The translations under genes were made by a program, and so were the position numbers. Shown piece by piece: positions 16,028 to 24,102 of a stretch of DNA of 32,519 bases (position 1 is the stretch's first letter; each line of letters opens with the position of its first letter). The stretch comes from Gammaproteobacteria bacterium (GTDB lineage Bacteria > Pseudomonadota > Gammaproteobacteria > Acidiferrobacterales > UBA6901). The notes below the pieces were generated by a model, which worked only from the letters and a program-made list of their open reading frames with translations, was not told the DNA's origin and made no database searches. Where the stretch lies: positions 1-32,519 of the forward strand of contig JACREH010000014.1 in NCBI GenBank assembly GCA_016218345.1. Direction: 5' to 3'.

Positions 16028-16228
16028 TCTAGACTTAAGGTGGCATATAACTTGCTGTCATTACTACCTTGATTAGATTGGTTTTCCGGCAACATTGAAC
16101 CGAACCTTCACTTCCCTGGGCGCCACCGTCGGTCGGGGAGAATGAAGCGTTTATCCGTTTCCGGCCAATTACTCGACGGCTACGATCAAGCAGTGGTGAC
16201 AGACAGTTCGGGAGCGCAAGGGGACGAC

Positions 16229-18205
16229 ATGACCAACAACCGCATCGAAGCGCAATTTTCCGCCTACAGCGACTGGCGCCAGGGGCTGTTCACCTCGATC
16301 AGCGACCTGCGCGCCTGGCTGCAGGCCCAGGAGCTCTCGAACGTCCAGATCGATCAGCGCATCGAGCAGATCCTCTCGACGCTGCGCGACGACAAGCTGT
16401 ACATCGCGTTCGTGGCCGAGTTCTCGCGCGGCAAGTCGGAGCTCATCAACGCCATCTTTTTCGCCAACTTCGGCCAACGCATCCTGCCGTCGAGCGCCGG
16501 CCGCACCACCATGTGCCCGACCGAGCTCATGTACGAACCGGGCAGCGAGCCGGTGCTGCGACTGCTGCCGATCGAGACCCGCGCCGGTGGCGGTGCGGTC
16601 TCGGAACTGAAGGGCTTCCCCGACGAGTGGACCGCGATCCCGCTCAATACCCGCTCGCCGGACGATCTCGCCCAGACATTGCAACACATCGTCGAGGTCA
16701 AGCACGTCACCAAGGAAGTCGCCCAATCGCTCGGTCTGCACATCGCCCAGACCGAAACCGAGGCCGGCGTGCAGTTCACCGAGGACGGCCTGGTGGAGGT
16801 CCCGCGCTGGCGGCACGCCATCATCAACTTCCCGCATCCGCTGCTGGAACAGGGCCTGGTGATCCTCGACACCCCGGGGCTCAACGCCCTCGGCGCCGAA
16901 CCGGAGCTGACCCTGAACCTGCTGCCGAGCGCGCACGCGGTGCTGTTCGTGCTCGCGGCCGACGCCGGCGTAACCAAATCCGACATCGAGGTCTGGCACA
17001 ACCACATCAGCAACGGCAAGGGCGGCCCGAGCCGCGGCCGGCTGGTGGTGCTCAACAAGATCGACGGGCTGTGGGACGAACTGCGCGATTGGAACGAGGT
17101 ACAAAACGAGATTCAGCGCCAGATCCGCGAGACCGCCCGCCAGCTCAACATCGACGACAGCCAGATCTACCCGGTGTCGGCGCAGAAGGCGTTGCTCGGC
17201 AAGATCAAGGGCGACCGCAAGGTTCTGGAGCGCAGCCGCATCGATGCCCTCGAGGACGCGCTGGCCAACGAGCTGGTGCCATCCAAGCGCGAGATCGTGC
17301 GCGAGAATATCAGCGCCGACATGGCCGAGATCCTAAAGGGCATGCGCATCGTCATCATGCAGCGTCTGAAAGGCGTGTACGAGCACATGGACGAACTCGG
17401 CGGACTGAACGGCAAGAACATGGACGTGATCGACCACATGATGAAGAAGGTGCGCGTCGACAAGGAACATTTCGAGAAAAGCCTGCAACGCTTCCAGGCG
17501 ACCCGCAGCATCTTCTCGAAGCAGACCAATATCCTGTACACCCACCTGGACATGCAGGCGCTGGACAAGATCATCGCCGAAACCAAGCGCGACATGGAGA
17601 TCAGCTTCACCACCTCCGGGCTGGGAACCAGCATGGACAAATTCTTCACGCAGGTGCGCGGCACCATGGAGAAGGTCACCGACCAGGCCCAGGAGATCAA
17701 GGACCTCATGGAGGGCGTGTACAAGAAGTTCCAGGACGAGCACGGCCTGTCCAACATCAAGCCGAGCGGTTTCTCGGTGATGAAATACCTGCGCGAGATC
17801 AAGCGCATCGAGGCCAAGAATCAGCAGTTCCTGAACGGCATGACGCTGTTCAAGACCGAGCAGCGCGCGGTCGTCAAGAAATTCCTGGAGTCGGTCGTGG
17901 CCAAGGTGCGCGGCGTGTACGTGCTCGCCAACCGCGACGCCGACGCCTGGCTGAAGACCATCATGTCGCCGATGGAATCGCAAGTGCGCGAACATCAAAT
18001 CCAGTTGCGCCGCCGTCTGGAGAGCATCAAGCGCATCCACCAGGCGAGCGATACCCTGGAAGACCGCCTGAACGAACTCAAGCACATCCGCGACGGCATC
18101 CGCGAGCAGGAGAAGGCCTTGGAACTGAAGGCCGAGCGCATCAACCAGATCCTGAGCCACGACGATGCCGCGCCGGACGTGATCCGCCTCGAAGGCCTGG
18201 CCTGA
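16229..18205 (+). CDS. Bacterial dynamin-like GTPase
   Basis: A 658-residue large GTPase. The G1 loop is A-E-F-S-R-G-K-S (63-70), where dynamin-type loops usually begin with Gly. G2 is likely TTMCPTE (93-99), G3 is LDTPG (213-217) and G4 is LNKID (275-279). A long insert lies between G2 and G3. After about residue 330 the protein becomes helical and charged, with coiled-coil stretches (for example MDELGGLNGKNMDVIDHMMK and LNELKHIRDGIREQEKALEL), which fits the stalk of dynamin-like proteins. No transmembrane segment is obvious. Related proteins remodel or tether membranes. I chose the ATG at 16229, which has AGGGGA nearby; an ATG at 16142 would add 29 residues. It is monocistronic and converges on the membrane-protein gene at 18297. 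Confidence 0.85.
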   Translation: MTNNRIEAQFSAYSDWRQGLFTSISDLRAWLQAQELSNVQIDQRIEQILSTLRDDKLYIAFVAEFSRGKSELINAIFFANFGQRILPSSAGRTTMCPTELMYEPGSEPVLRLLPIETRAGGGAVSELKGFPDEWTAIPLNTRSPDDLAQTLQHIVEVKHVTKEVAQSLGLHIAQTETEAGVQFTEDGLVEVPRWRHAIINFPHPLLEQGLVILDTPGLNALGAEPELTLNLLPSAHAVLFVLAADAGVTKSDIEVWHNHISNGKGGPSRGRLVVLNKIDGLWDELRDWNEVQNEIQRQIRETARQLNIDDSQIYPVSAQKALLGKIKGDRKVLERSRIDALEDALANELVPSKREIVRENISADMAEILKGMRIVIMQRLKGVYEHMDELGGLNGKNMDVIDHMMKKVRVDKEHFEKSLQRFQATRSIFSKQTNILYTHLDMQALDKIIAETKRDMEISFTTSGLGTSMDKFFTQVRGTMEKVTDQAQEIKDLMEGVYKKFQDEHGLSNIKPSGFSVMKYLREIKRIEAKNQQFLNGMTLFKTEQRAVVKKFLESVVAKVRGVYVLANRDADAWLKTIMSPMESQVREHQIQLRRRLESIKRIHQASDTLEDRLNELKHIRDGIREQEKALELKAERINQILSHDDAAPDVIRLEGLA

Positions 18206-18296
18206 CCTCCGCGGCGCGGGGCCGTCGACCGCGCCCGGCCGCTTCCACCTCCGTCAACCGCCCGCCCGCTCCGTCGGGCTGGGCGCTATTCGCGGT

Positions 18297-18998
18297 TCAC
18301 GCCATGCTCGCCGACAACTCGTAGTCCGCCAGCAACTCCTCGAACATTTCCGGGTGTTGTTCCTTCAGTTCGATGGCGTGATCGAGGAAACTGCGCACGC
18401 CGTCGCCCAGCACCTTGTACAGCTTCTCGCCCAACTCCCGGCGACGTTGGGCCTCGGCGACGAATAGGCCGTCCGGGTGGCGCCGCTTGAACAACTCGAC
18501 GTCCTGAATGAAGTTGAGGACGTAAATCATGCCGTGAAAGATGGTCTCGAAATCGTGGGTAATCGCCCATTCCATGAAGTCACGGAAGACATCCCGGGCC
18601 TTGAGGTATTCCATGACTACCGCCTCCACCTTTTCATCCGAGCCATACTCGACATGCTCGGCGCGCCGACGCATGTCCCGCAACTCGGCCAGGCCGGCCC
18701 GGCGGATTTCCGGGATGGCCAGCACGGGCTGCTTGAGCGCCTGGAGATCGGCGATGAACAGCCCGCACATCACCCCGCGAAAGTGATAGCTCTTGATGTG
18801 CACGAGTTGTCGCCGGCGCTCGGCCTTTTCGCGCCGCTCGAGGAATCTCTCCACCAACAGGGCACCGAGCAGAATCTCGAGCGGGATCGCCGCGAGGTGC
18901 AGGAGAAACTCGACGTGCGTGAGCTGCTGGAGAACCAAAAACAGCGCCGAGGCGGCAATCAGCGCGGCATACAGGCCGAGGTGTTTTATCGTTATCAT
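18297..18998 (-). CDS. Unrecognised membrane protein with cytoplasmic helical domain
   Basis: A 233-residue protein. Two hydrophobic helices at the N-terminus (about 8-25 and 31-49) are followed by a strongly basic stretch (ERFLERREKAERRRQ), so the rest should lie in the cytoplasm. The soluble part is rich in charged helices and includes YHFRGVMCGLFIADLQALKQP, an aromatic segment DVFRDFMEWAITHDFETIFHGMIYVLNFIQDVELF, and a terminal LKEQHPEMFEELLADYE. I do not recognise a family and see no catalytic motif. The ATG at 18996-18998 has GGAG about ten bases upstream. It converges with the dynamin-like GTPase and diverges from the kinase-USP gene, so context gives little. Confidence 0.75.
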   Translation of the reverse strand: MITIKHLGLYAALIAASALFLVLQQLTHVEFLLHLAAIPLEILLGALLVERFLERREKAERRRQLVHIKSYHFRGVMCGLFIADLQALKQPVLAIPEIRRAGLAELRDMRRRAEHVEYGSDEKVEAVVMEYLKARDVFRDFMEWAITHDFETIFHGMIYVLNFIQDVELFKRRHPDGLFVAEAQRRRELGEKLYKVLGDGVRSFLDHAIELKEQHPEMFEELLADYELSASMA

Positions 18999-19081
18999 CG
19001 AACGGCTCCGGGGTAGGCTGGCGCCGCCAAGCTTACCAGCAGACCCGGGCGGCGGCGAACGGCGGCGACTTCACGCGCTCG

Positions 19082-19110
19082 TTTACAAATTCGCGCGTCG
19101 GTTTTACATT
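19082..19110 (+). promoter_or_regulatory. Possible promoter of the kinase-USP gene
   Basis: TTTACA (19082-19087, five of six bases of the -35 consensus), a 17-base spacer and TACATT (19105-19110, four of six of the -10 consensus) lie about 110 bases before the kinase start. Spacing is ideal and the surroundings are locally AT-richer than the flanks. Confidence 0.4.
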
Positions 19111-19220
19111 GACCGTTCGGCCCCGGCTCCAGGCACGACGATGGTTATGCGCGACAAGCGGACGATTTTCCCACGGCCACCCCGGCAGCGCGGCAACCGG
19201 TTCGGCCTGCTGCCGATCCC

Positions 19221-20642
19221 ATGACTGCGCGCCGCCGCAGATCTACGCCCGCCGGCAGGCGCGCGCCGCCCGTCCGCCGCGGCGCGCGCCTGGCCGGGTT
19301 TCGGATCGACGCGCTGCTGCACGAGGGCGGCATGGCGCGCATCTACCGGGTTACGCATCCGCGCCATTCGCTGCCGATGGTGATGAAGCTGCCGCGCCTC
19401 GAACCGGAGGCGCCGGTCTCGACCCTGAACGCCTTCGAAAACGAGTGCCGGATACTGCAACGCCTGCATGGACCGCACGTGCCGCGCGTCATCGCCGCCG
19501 ACGACAACGCCGATCGCCCGTATCTGGTCATGGAGTTCATCGAGGGCGACCGGCTCGCGCAGGCCGCGCGGCGCGCGCCGCTCGCGGTCGCGGAGCTGGC
19601 CGCGCTGGCCATGCCGGTGTGCCGGGCGCTGCACGACCTGCACCGCCAGAACGTGATCCACCTCGATCTCAACCCCGGCAACCTGCGCAACCGCGCCGAC
19701 GGCGAAGCGGTGTTGATCGATTTCGGCCTGGCCCATCACGCCGCGCTGCCGGACGTGATGGACGCGGCGTTCGGCGAGGACGAGGGCACGGTCGCCTATA
19801 TCGCGCCCGAGCAGATCCGCCACCTGCGCAGCGAATCGCGCAGCGACATCTATGCGCTCGGCGCGATCCTCTATCAACTGGCGACCGGCCATTACCCGTT
19901 CGGCCGGCCCAACATGATCTCGCTCAAACGCCGCCTGGTGCAGCCGCCGCTGCCGCCGCGCTTTTACAACCCCCAGCTTCCCGCCTGGCTGCAAGAGATC
20001 GTTCTGCATTGCCTGGAAATCCGCCCCGATCATCGCTACCCCACCGCCAAGCGGGTCGCCTACTTGCTCGCCCATCCGGAGGCGGTCGCGCTCACGCGCC
20101 GCGCCCATCGCCTGCGCCCGGACGATCGTTGGACGCGCGCGTGGCTGTGGTTACGCTCGCTCTATCGGGTGTTCGAAACCACCCCGCCGCTGCATCCGCA
20201 CGAACGGCTGGCGTCCAGCCCGCATGTGCTGGTGGCGTTCGACCCGGCGCGCACCAATGCGGCGCTCGACGAGGCCATGCGGCGCGCGGTCGAGCGAATC
20301 GCACGCCACGAAAAACACAGCTACTTCACCTGCCTGGCGGTCGCGACCGGCAAGGAACTCGAGACCAACGCCGACGCGCTGCTCGAGCACCAGATCGCCA
20401 TGCGTCGCTGGGCCAAGCCGCTGCGCCTGCCGCCGGAGCGAATCGTATTTCACGCGCTGGCCGGCGGACCGGCCGACAAAATCGTCGAATACGCCCGGCA
20501 ACATGTCGTCGACCAGATCATCATCGGTGAACGTCGCGGGAGCGGCGCGGCGCGCCGGTTTCTCGGCGGCCTGTGCTCGAAAGTCACCGCCCAGGCACCG
20601 TGCACCGTCACGGTCATGCGGCCGCGCCATGCCGGCGCTTGA
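19221..20642 (+). CDS. Ser/Thr protein kinase fused to a universal stress protein domain
   Basis: A 473-residue two-domain protein. The eukaryotic-like kinase domain spans about 24-290: a glycine-loop-like HEGGMARIY, Lys56 in VMKLPR, a helix-C Glu at 73 or 75, the catalytic loop I-H-L-D-L-N-P-G-N (Asp149, Asn154), D-F-G at 167-169 and A-P-E at 195-197 with GTVAYIAPEQIR. The Arg of the usual HRD is Leu, so it is a non-RD kinase. Residues about 330-473 form a UspA-like domain, starting SPHVLVAFD and ending IIIGERRGSGAARRFLGG then APCTVTVMRP. The usual Gly-Ser of the nucleotide loop is altered to Gly-Gly-Leu. No membrane segment is seen between the domains. Kinase-USP fusions occur in other proteobacteria; substrates are unknown. 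A secreted-protein gene follows 30 bases later. Confidence 0.9.
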   Translation: MTARRRRSTPAGRRAPPVRRGARLAGFRIDALLHEGGMARIYRVTHPRHSLPMVMKLPRLEPEAPVSTLNAFENECRILQRLHGPHVPRVIAADDNADRPYLVMEFIEGDRLAQAARRAPLAVAELAALAMPVCRALHDLHRQNVIHLDLNPGNLRNRADGEAVLIDFGLAHHAALPDVMDAAFGEDEGTVAYIAPEQIRHLRSESRSDIYALGAILYQLATGHYPFGRPNMISLKRRLVQPPLPPRFYNPQLPAWLQEIVLHCLEIRPDHRYPTAKRVAYLLAHPEAVALTRRAHRLRPDDRWTRAWLWLRSLYRVFETTPPLHPHERLASSPHVLVAFDPARTNAALDEAMRRAVERIARHEKHSYFTCLAVATGKELETNADALLEHQIAMRRWAKPLRLPPERIVFHALAGGPADKIVEYARQHVVDQIIIGERRGSGAARRFLGGLCSKVTAQAPCTVTVMRPRHAGA

Positions 20643-20672
20643 TCGCTCGTCCACCAACCAGGAGGATCGTCC

Positions 20673-21242
20673 ATGAAAACCCGGCTGTTGATTATTCTGC
20701 TCGCGCTCTCGACCCTGTCCTTGCCGACACACGCCGTGGACGTGGGCGGCGTGCCGATCGCGCCGACCGCGGAGGTAAGCGCTAACGGACCGGCGCTGAC
20801 GCTGAACGGCTCCGGCGTACGCAAGAAGTTCTTCATGAGCGTCTATGTCGGCGCGCTCTACCTGCCCGCGAAGGCCGTGACTCCCCAGGAGGTGTTCGCC
20901 CAGCCCGGGCCGAAGCGCATGTTGCTGCACTTCGTGTACGACGAACTGAGCGCCCAAAAACTGGTGGACGCCTGGAACGAGGGGTTTGCGGCCAACACCA
21001 GCGACGCCGAACTTGCGGCGTTGCGCACGCGCATCGGTCAATTCAACGCGCTCTTCGTCACCACCCGGAAGGGCGATGTCATCGCGCTCGACTACCTGCC
21101 GGGCGAGGGCACGCGCGTGAGTCACAACGGCCAGGCCAAGGGCACGATCCCGGGCGAGGATTTCAACAAGGCGCTGCTCAAGATCTGGCTGGGTGACAAG
21201 CCCGTGACCGAGGAGCTTAAAAAGGCACTGCTCGGCGGCTGA
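20673..21242 (+). CDS. Secreted chalcone-isomerase-like protein
   Basis: A 189-residue protein with a signal peptide (MKTRLLIILLALSTLSLPTHA) and a chalcone isomerase-like domain. Family landmarks are LTLNGSGVRKKFFMSVYVGALYLPAKA near residues 43-69, the LLHFVYDELSA strand and helix, the WNEGF segment, and the ending KGTIPGEDFNKALLKIWLGDKPVTEELKKALLG. Bacterial members of this family are periplasmic and usually lack proven flavonoid isomerase activity; they may bind fatty acids or other small hydrophobic ligands. A strong AGGAGG lies eight bases before the ATG. It follows the kinase-USP gene by only 30 bases, so co-transcription is likely, although a functional link is unclear. Confidence 0.85.
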   Translation: MKTRLLIILLALSTLSLPTHAVDVGGVPIAPTAEVSANGPALTLNGSGVRKKFFMSVYVGALYLPAKAVTPQEVFAQPGPKRMLLHFVYDELSAQKLVDAWNEGFAANTSDAELAALRTRIGQFNALFVTTRKGDVIALDYLPGEGTRVSHNGQAKGTIPGEDFNKALLKIWLGDKPVTEELKKALLGG

Positions 21243-21250
21243 TTTTTTCT

Positions 21251-21273
21251 CCTTCCCCCTTCAAGGGGGAAGG
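21251..21273. repeat. G/C hairpin of the CCTTCCCCCT type
   Basis: CCTTCCCCCT (21251-21260) and AGGGGGAAGG (21264-21273) form a perfect 10-bp stem with the loop TCA. It begins eight bases after the stop of the chalcone-isomerase-like gene. It is followed by TTGGGATGGGGGT, which is partly matched in inverse by ACCCCCACCC at 21323-21332, so this hairpin and the one at 21336 may be two ends of one element. Confidence 0.65.
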
Positions 21274-21335
21274 TTGGGATGGGGGTGAGATGCGTCAGCT
21301 TATGCCTGCCGTTCACGCTTCGACCCCCACCCTTG

Positions 21336-21358
21336 CCCTCCCCCTTCCAGGGGGAGGG
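21336..21358. repeat. G/C hairpin of the CCCTCCCCC type
   Basis: CCCTCCCCC (21336-21344) and GGGGGAGGG (21350-21358) form a perfect 9-bp stem with the loop TTCCA. It mirrors the hairpin at 21251 and may be the other end of the same palindromic element, with about 60 bases between them. Confidence 0.6.
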
Positions 21359-21390
21359 AAATACTTTTTGCGACCGTCGCACAGAGCCTG

Positions 21391-21408
21391 CCCCCGCGAA
21401 GGCGGGGG
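21391..21408. repeat. CCCCCGC hairpin
   Basis: CCCCCGC (21391-21397) and GCGGGGG (21402-21408) pair perfectly around GAAG. The sequence is of a kind seen scattered in many GC-rich proteobacterial genomes. No U-tract follows, so it is a repeat hairpin rather than a clear terminator. Confidence 0.5.
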
Positions 21409-21424
21409 TCGAACCTCAGTGAGT

Positions 21425-21446
21425 CCCCCGGCTGAGCCGGGGGTTT
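21425..21446. terminator. Terminator-like hairpin CCCCCGGC/GCCGGGGG
   Basis: CCCCCGGC (21425-21432) and GCCGGGGG (21436-21443) form a perfect 8-bp stem with the loop TGA, followed by TTT. It lies about 180 bases past the plus-strand stop, within a stack of repeats, and could end plus-strand transcription before the convergent aminotransferase gene. Confidence 0.5.
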
Positions 21447-21459
21447 ACCTTTGTGAATT

Positions 21460-21522
21460 AACCGCCAAGGACGCCAAGGCGGGAACCCAAGAAAATCGTC
21501 ATTCTTGGCGTTCTTGGCGGTT
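21460..21522. repeat. Palindromic element built of CGCCAAGG units
   Basis: The left arm (21460-21479) has two CGCCAAGG units and the right arm (21503-21522) is its near-perfect reverse complement, with two substitutions. It ends 13 bases before the stop of the minus-strand aminotransferase gene. A diverged copy of the same unit lies at 27228-27291. Confidence 0.75.
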
Positions 21523-21535
21523 CAAGATGGATTTA

Positions 21536-22711
21536 TCAGGCGATCGCGCGGCTGGCACTGCTCGCCGCCACGCCCTGCTTGACCGGCGCGCGCATGTCGG
21601 CGAGCACCGCCTCGAGCGCGCCCAGGCAGTACAGCACGTTCTTCAGGTTGGCGCCGTAACCCATCAGGCCGATGCGCCAGATCTTGCCGGCGAGCGCGCC
21701 GAGGCCGGCGCCGATTTCGAGGTTGTAGTCCTGCAATAGCCGTGCGCGCACTTCGGCCTCGTCCACACCCGCCGGCACGGTAACGGCGTTCAACTGCGGC
21801 AGGCGATGTTTTTCCGCTACGTAGAAGCCGAGGCCCATGGCCTCGATGCCGGCGCGCAACGCGAGGTGATACTTTTGGTGACGCGCCCAGGAATTTTCCA
21901 GGCCCTCCTCCTGCAACATCACCAGCGCCTCGTGCAGGCCGTATAACGGGTTGATCGGTGCGGTGTGATGATAGGCGCGTTTGCCGCTGCCCCAGTAACC
22001 CATCACCAGATTCAAATCCAGAAACCAGCTCTGCACCTTGGACTTGCGATTCCTTATCTTGTCGGCGGCACGCTCATTGATGCTCACCGGCGACAGCCCG
22101 GGCGTGCACGACAGGCACTTCTGCGATCCGGAATACACGGCGTCGATGCCCCATTCGTCGAGCTTGAGCGGCGTGCCGCCGAGCGAGGTCACGGCATCGA
22201 CGATCGTGAGACAACCGTGCTTGCTGGCCAGCGCGGCCAGTGTTTTGGCGTCGGACTGAACGCCGGTCGAGGTCTCGGCGTGCACGAACGCGACGATCTT
22301 GGCGTCGGCATGAGCCTTGAGCGCGCGCTCCAGTTTGTCGGGATCGATCGGCGTGCCCCAGGCGTCCTCGACCATCACCGCCACACCGCCGGTGCGCTCG
22401 ACGTTTTCCTTCATGCGACCGCCGAACACGCCGTTCTGGCAGACGATCACCTTGTCACCCGGTTCGACCAGGTTCACGAAACAAGTCTCCATGCCGGCCG
22501 AACCGGGCGCGGAAACGGCGATGGTGAGCGCGTTCGTGGTTTGAAAGGCGTACTGCAGCATCGCCTTGACCTCGTCCATCATCGCCACGAACGCCGGATC
22601 GAGATGACCGATGGTCGGACGGCTCATGGCCGCGAGCACGCGCGGATGCACGTCCGAAGGGCCTGGCCCCATGAGCGTGCGCAGCGGCGGAACAAACGAT
22701 TGGATCGTCAT
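21536..22711 (-). CDS. Serine/alanine-glyoxylate aminotransferase, class V
   Basis: A 392-residue PLP enzyme that moves an amino group from serine or alanine to glyoxylate, giving glycine. Motifs in order are [14 protein letters not shown] (13-26), SAPGSAGME, the [10 protein letters not shown] segment (141-150), the cofactor-contacting Asp172 in [11 protein letters not shown] and the Schiff-base Lys198 in [17 protein letters not shown]. The length fits the AGXT/serine-glyoxylate aminotransferase group. Serine versus alanine as donor cannot be decided from sequence. I chose the ATG at 22709-22711, which starts the typical N-terminus and has AGGGG upstream; in-frame starts farther out would add up to 89 unrelated residues. 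It diverges from glcF, so glycolate oxidation and glyoxylate amination sit back to back. Confidence 0.93.
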   Translation of the reverse strand: MTIQSFVPPLRTLMGPGPSDVHPRVLAAMSRPTIGHLDPAFVAMMDEVKAMLQYAFQTTNALTIAVSAPGSAGMETCFVNLVEPGDKVIVCQNGVFGGRMKENVERTGGVAVMVEDAWGTPIDPDKLERALKAHADAKIVAFVHAETSTGVQSDAKTLAALASKHGCLTIVDAVTSLGGTPLKLDEWGIDAVYSGSQKCLSCTPGLSPVSINERAADKIRNRKSKVQSWFLDLNLVMGYWGSGKRAYHHTAPINPLYGLHEALVMLQEEGLENSWARHQKYHLALRAGIEAMGLGFYVAEKHRLPQLNAVTVPAGVDEAEVRARLLQDYNLEIGAGLGALAGKIWRIGLMGYGANLKNVLYCLGALEAVLADMRAPVKQGVAASSASRAIA

Positions 22712-22756
22712 GAAAACCCCTATGTTTAGCGAGCGAATTGGCGACGCGGACGCGAC

Positions 22757-22786
22757 AGTATACGTGCAGAAAAATCCCGCGAGCAA
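22757..22786 (-). promoter_or_regulatory. Possible promoter of the aminotransferase gene
   Basis: Read on the minus strand, TTGCTC (22786 to 22781), an 18-base spacer and TATACT (22762 to 22757) form a candidate promoter. The -10 matches five of six consensus bases and the -35 three of six. It would start RNA about 40 bases before the gene. Confidence 0.35.
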
Positions 22787-22873
22787 CCGCCGCGCCCGGT
22801 GTGCTGCCACCCGCGAATCGTGTATCGTGGCCGCGCCCAAACAATAACCCTTCGAGCAGAGGGAATTAAAAAA

Positions 22874-22900
22874 ATGTTGCATGCAAACCACGCTGGCTGA
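22874..22900 (+). other. Possible eight-codon leader ORF overlapping the glcF start
   Basis: An ATG at 22874 opens an out-of-frame reading frame of eight codons (MLHANHAG) ending TGA at 22900, overlapping the first 20 bases of glcF. The only good ribosome-binding site, AGAGGGA at 22858-22864, is spaced nine bases from this ATG but 16 from the glcF ATG. It may be chance, or may couple or dampen glcF translation. Confidence 0.25.
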
Positions 22901-24092
22901 TTTCATTCGCACCACCGCCAGCGGCCGCGAGGCCGAGGCGATTCTGCGTAGCTGCGTGCACTGCGGCTTTTGCAACGCCACCTGCCCGACCTACCAGTTG
23001 CTGGGCGACGAGCTCGACGGTCCGCGCGGGCGCATCTATCTCATCAAACAGCTGCTCGAAGGCGCGGCCGTCACCCGCCACACCCTCGCCCACCTCGACC
23101 GCTGCCTGACTTGCCGGAACTGCGAGACTACCTGTCCCTCGGGCGTCCGTTATGGGCGGCTGCTCGACATCGGGCGCGAGCTGATCGAGGCCAAGGTCGA
23201 GCGCCCACCGGCCGACCGGCTGGCGCGCTGGCTGCTGCGAAAGATCATCCCCTATCCCGCGCGCTTCACGCCGCTGCTGCGCCTCGGGCAAGTTCTGCGG
23301 CCGCTGCTGCCCGCCGGCCTCGAGCGTCGCATACCGGCGTATCAACCCGCGGCCGACCGGCCGGCGGCGCGCCAGGCGCGCACGATGTTGCTATTGGAAG
23401 GCTGCGCGCAGCCGGCGATCGCCCCCGCCATCAACAGCGCCGCCGCGCGCGTGCTGGACAAGCTCGGCGTTTCGTTGCTGACCGCGCCCGGTGCCGGTTG
23501 CTGCGGCGCGCTCTGCCACCACACCTCCGGGGTGAACGAGGGACTCGATTTCGCGCGCCGCAACATCGACGCCTGGTGGCCGCATGTCGAGACCGGCGTT
23601 GAGGCGATCGTCGCGACCGCGAGCGGCTGCGGGGTGCACGTCAAGGACTACGGACAACTACTCAAGCACGACCCTGTCTATGCGGACAAGGCCGGGCGAG
23701 TGTCGGATCTCACTAAAGACATCGGCGAGGTGCTGGCGAGAGAGGATTTATCGAGACTCAAGACCAACGTACGGCCAACGCTCAAGGTCGCCTTCCAATC
23801 GCCCTGCACCCTGCAACACGGCCAACGACTGAACGGAGTGGTTGAGGCGATTCTGGCCGACCTCGGTTTCGAGCTGACGACGGTGCCGGAGCCGCATTCC
23901 TGTTGCGGCTCGGCCGGCAGCTATGCGCTGTTGCAGCCGGAACTCTCGCGGCGGTTGCGGGAACGAAAGCTCGCTGCGCTCGCAAGCGGAAGGCCGGATG
24001 TCATCGTGACCGCAAACATCGGCTGCCTGACCCAATTGCAGCAATCGGCGGGAACGCCGGTGCGGCACTGGGTGGAATTGCTCGCCGACTAG
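22881..24092 (+). CDS. glcF: Glycolate oxidase iron-sulfur subunit
   Basis: A 403-residue subunit that passes electrons from the flavin subunits of glycolate dehydrogenase to the respiratory chain. Two 4Fe-4S motifs are intact: Cys25, 28, 31, 35 (SCVHCGFCNATCP) and Cys75, 78, 81, 85 (CLTCRNCETTCP). Two CCG-type modules follow, with GAGCCGALCHH in the middle and PHSCCGSAGSY near the end. The N-terminus MQTTLADFIR matches known GlcF proteins, which fixes the start at 22881 despite a distant ribosome-binding site. Unlike the E. coli order glcDEF, it is not downstream of glcE: it lies on the other strand, beyond mscL, and diverges from the aminotransferase gene. Confidence 0.95.
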   Translation: MQTTLADFIRTTASGREAEAILRSCVHCGFCNATCPTYQLLGDELDGPRGRIYLIKQLLEGAAVTRHTLAHLDRCLTCRNCETTCPSGVRYGRLLDIGRELIEAKVERPPADRLARWLLRKIIPYPARFTPLLRLGQVLRPLLPAGLERRIPAYQPAADRPAARQARTMLLLEGCAQPAIAPAINSAAARVLDKLGVSLLTAPGAGCCGALCHHTSGVNEGLDFARRNIDAWWPHVETGVEAIVATASGCGVHVKDYGQLLKHDPVYADKAGRVSDLTKDIGEVLAREDLSRLKTNVRPTLKVAFQSPCTLQHGQRLNGVVEAILADLGFELTTVPEPHSCCGSAGSYALLQPELSRRLRERKLAALASGRPDVIVTANIGCLTQLQQSAGTPVRHWVELLAD

Positions 24093-24102
24093 CGACTCGC
24101 CG

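Noticed and set aside
16513-18324. A 603-codon plus-strand frame inside the dynamin-like gene
   Set aside because: It is a shifted frame of the GTPase, with Arg/Pro/Gly-rich low-complexity sequence and no motif. The GTPase frame has all the G motifs.
21243-21535. A structured non-coding RNA gene or riboswitch in the repeat-rich gap
   Set aside because: The hairpins are separate repeat-type palindromes between two gene ends. There is no promoter and no known riboswitch core pattern.
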